Assembly: GCF_000686845.1 (NCBI RefSeq)
Contig: NZ_JMLS01000021.1
Location: forward strand, 1 to 64,000
Direction of reading: 5' to 3'
DNA length: 64,000 nt
DNA from: Paenibacillus sp. UNC451MF
GTDB lineage: Bacteria > Bacillota > Bacilli > Paenibacillales > NBRC-103111
The notes below the pieces were generated by a model that made no database searches, had not been told where the DNA came from, and was given only the letters and a program-made list of their open reading frames with translations. The first letter of the stretch is position 1; each line of letters opens with the position of its first letter. Of the stretch, positions 62,265 to 64,000 are shown one piece after another. The position numbers were made by a program, and so were the translations under genes.

Positions 62265-63308
62265 ATGACCTCAGATGGATTTGCTGAATTAACATATGAG
62301 CAGCTTCTTATAGAGGAGGAACGCTGGGAGCAAGCATTTGACCATCCGCGGTTCCAAGAAGATGAAGCAGAGCAATGGCAGCGAGGTTCAGAGCTTTATG
62401 ATGCATTGTATCAGATGCGGCCAGACGAAGAGCGATTTCAAAATATGCTGGTGCACTGCTTGCTGGAGCTCGGAAGGGATTTTAAAATGCGGGGGACGCA
62501 TATGCGCAGAGCCCGTGATATTTTCCAACAAGTAGTGAAGATGGACAGGGAGCACTCTTTGGCAAATTACCGACTCGGGTTTTTACATTATTATAATGAG
62601 CAATGGAGCAGCGCCGCCAATGCGTTCGAGCGGGCTCTCCGAAGACGGGCTCTCTTATCCGAGCATCGAATCAACGAGGAGCAGGCTGTCCGGGCGCTCT
62701 GTTATCAGGCGCGTGCGTACCAGAAGCTAAGCCAGCAGACGATGGAACGGCTGCGTGCCAAGTGGTCCGCTATATCGCCTACGGAGCTTGGGAGAACCCT
62801 TCGATCCCTCGTGGAAGAGACGGAGGATCAGATCTTTTCCGAGGAACCTTTCAAGCCTTACATTGTGCAATCCGAGACGGGGCAGGAACACATCGGTGAA
62901 GAACGGCTGCTGCAGCTGCTAGAGACGAATACGGATGTTCCTGTTGTTATCTTAAGCTACGTCGATGCTCCGCGTTTGTATACGGTGCGTACTTCAGCAG
63001 GAAAGCAGCTGTATGTTACGGAGAGAGCGGCGGATCTGCTTCGGTGCCTGCTGCAATCGAAGCATCCTGTTAGCAAGGATGAGCTGTTCTACCGAATGTT
63101 CAGACGGCCGAAGCCTGCGAGCAATACATGGGTGAAGACCAACATTTCGCGATTACGCTCAGAGCTTGGGGGTTGTTTCTCTGAACCTATGGACCATATC
63201 ATAGTGACGACAAAAGAGGGTTACAGCTGGAATCATGAGCTATATCCCATTTATCAGGTTATTTACCGTGAGGATGATATTTACCGAGCTGATTTCAATC
63301 TGGATTAA
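62265..63308 (+). CDS. TPR protein with C-terminal winged-helix (OmpR/PhoB-type) domain
   Basis: 347 residues from ATG 62265 with AAGGAG nine bases upstream, 16 bases after the rpoC-like gene. Residues 40-190 form TPR-like helical repeats (LANYRLGFLHYYNEQWSSAA, AFERAL). Residues 215-245 are a linker. Residues 255-330 are a Trans_reg_C winged helix (ERAADLLRCLLQSKHPVSKD, NTWVKTNISRLRSELGG, IIVTTKEGYSW). There is no receiver domain. Given its position it may recruit or direct the alternative polymerase to particular promoters, or simply regulate the pair. Confidence 0.82.
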   Translation: MTSDGFAELTYEQLLIEEERWEQAFDHPRFQEDEAEQWQRGSELYDALYQMRPDEERFQNMLVHCLLELGRDFKMRGTHMRRARDIFQQVVKMDREHSLANYRLGFLHYYNEQWSSAANAFERALRRRALLSEHRINEEQAVRALCYQARAYQKLSQQTMERLRAKWSAISPTELGRTLRSLVEETEDQIFSEEPFKPYIVQSETGQEHIGEERLLQLLETNTDVPVVILSYVDAPRLYTVRTSAGKQLYVTERAADLLRCLLQSKHPVSKDELFYRMFRRPKPASNTWVKTNISRLRSELGGCFSEPMDHIIVTTKEGYSWNHELYPIYQVIYREDDIYRADFNLD

Positions 63309-63352
63309 GAGGATAGGAAATCATTATTTAAAATAAAATGAATTTTCCATTT

Positions 63353-63379
63353 GGGGGTCACGGGCGTGACTCCTTTTTT
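63353..63379 (+). terminator. terminator after the TPR/winged-helix gene
   Basis: GGGGTCACG...TGACTCC stem, followed by TTTTTTT. Confidence 0.82.
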
Positions 63380-63446
63380 ATGCTGGATTCAAGTATTACG
63401 CGGGGGCGGCCCCGCTTTTATATGAGTAATAAGTAGTGGTATCTAA

Positions 63447-63466
63447 CGGTTACACGGCTGTAACCG
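63447..63466. promoter_or_regulatory. perfect inverted repeat upstream of the last gene
   Basis: CGGTTACA-CGGC-TGTAACCG, 8-base perfect arms 58 bases before the start at 63525. It is followed by ATGG-rich sequence and TGTAATAAAT, which may be part of a promoter. It looks like an operator of a dimeric regulator. Confidence 0.5.
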
Positions 63467-63524
63467 CCATTTGGTGTAATAAATTCATCGAACAAAGACA
63501 TTACATACAAGGAGATGGATTGAA

Positions 63525-64000
63525 ATGAATCATCAACAAATGGTAGCGAACCCTGCAAAATATTTAGCTCAAGCTTTAACGCGTCGTGGATTTTTGGTCA
63601 AGGTGGAGAACGATCAGGTTATTTTCTCAGCGGGGAATGGGAAGCGGGACTTCGAGGATGTACGTCAGGAATTGGAGCGCAGCGGAATTCCGGTCTGCTA
63701 TTCCGGTCTTCGTATTCAAGTACTCAGTCCCATGATTCCCCTCAAGGCGCTATATGCAATAGAGAAGATGCCAGTGCGATACGGTCGTTCCCCAATTCCT
63801 AACGGATTCGACTCGTGGAGAGCTTTTACCAAACGAAATCATGGTCTGCGCTGGAGCAGCTTGTCACTAGATAAAGGGATTGCTTGCCTCGTCAAGGCAA
63901 TGAGCGAAGCCGGAATACTTGTCACGGGAGGCTGCGATGGACATGGCAAGCACAAGCCTCGAATTTATTTTGCCAGCATGTGGGCTGCTGCATGGTTTCA
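63525..64000 (+). CDS. unknown protein, 3' end beyond the window
   Basis: At least 158 residues without a stop, from ATG 63525 with AAGGAG upstream. The sequence (NHQQMVANPAKYLAQALTRR, then GFLVKVENDQVIFSAGNGKR, and TGGCDGHGKHKPRIYFAS) has no signal or membrane segment that I can see. I do not recognise a family. The Gly/His-rich GCDGHGKHKP stretch may be a nucleotide or metal loop. It stands downstream of the accessory polymerase genes and after a perfect inverted repeat, so its relation to them is unclear. Confidence 0.7.
   Translation, partial: MNHQQMVANPAKYLAQALTRRGFLVKVENDQVIFSAGNGKRDFEDVRQELERSGIPVCYSGLRIQVLSPMIPLKALYAIEKMPVRYGRSPIPNGFDSWRAFTKRNHGLRWSSLSLDKGIACLVKAMSEAGILVTGGCDGHGKHKPRIYFASMWAAAWF

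Overview
The window reads as a stretch of a Paenibacillus-like Bacillota chromosome. Support for this comes from AGGAGG-type ribosome binding sites, frequent TTG/GTG starts, rho-independent terminators, many AraC/YesN-type regulators beside sugar ABC transporters, a Bacillus-style dpp-ykf operon and a copper-amine-oxidase-like stalk domain on a secreted protein. This is inference from gene content, not a taxonomic test.

Layout. 1-270: right end of an IS3-family element. 295-1102: a divergent XRE-repressor/small-protein pair with symmetric operators. 1.25-4.2 kb: an aldo/keto reductase, then an RsbQ-type hydrolase beside a PAS-GGDEF diguanylate cyclase. 4.4-6.4 kb: a decaying glycoside hydrolase and a scrap of an MFS transporter. 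7.1-9.5 kb: an MFS transporter divergent from a LysR regulator. 9.6-15.8 kb: a protein remnant, an AraC regulator, and a solute-binding protein / sugar isomerase / HAD phosphatase / Tat-exported beta-helix set. 16.3-22.6 kb: six tightly overlapping genes that look like an uncharacterised small-molecule pathway (KAS III, ATP-grasp, epimerase-type SDR, MBL hydrolase, F390-synthetase-like adenylating enzyme, SDR). 22.7-24.8 kb: two unrecognised membrane proteins.

24.9-35.2 kb is the most unusual part. A minus-strand operon (Ycf46-like AAA ATPase, DUF1257, DUF2997, NrdG-like radical SAM protein, ankyrin protein) is divergent from a plus-strand SPFH/band-7 gene, followed by hen1 and pnkp, the bacterial RNA-repair pair. 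Between the two arms lie about 500 bp with no gene that can fold into many hairpins. They include a clear circularly permuted tRNA-Glu(UUC)-like module: T-arm, then a capped acceptor stem, then D-arm, then anticodon arm. I read the whole as an RNA damage/repair island with its own tRNA-like RNA.

35.4-45.6 kb: carbohydrate and catabolic functions (AraC regulator, amidohydrolase, Rieske protein, GH88/105-like hydrolase, membrane AraC sensor, two sugar permeases, solute-binding lipoprotein). 45.7-47.5 kb: a serine hydrolase and a DUF3870 protein. 47.6-56.1 kb: a complete dppABCDE-ykfABC operon for uptake and breakdown of cell-wall peptides. 56.3-57.8 kb: a secreted phosphodiester-glycosidase-like protein.

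57.8-62.2 kb encodes a second, complete RNA polymerase beta-prime subunit with a roughly 300-residue coiled-coil N-terminal extension and substitutions at active-site positions. It is followed by a TPR/winged-helix regulator and, at the window edge, a truncated unknown gene. No rpoB lies beside it. The permuted tRNA-like RNA within the repair island and the accessory RpoC are the two best candidates for previously undescribed biology.
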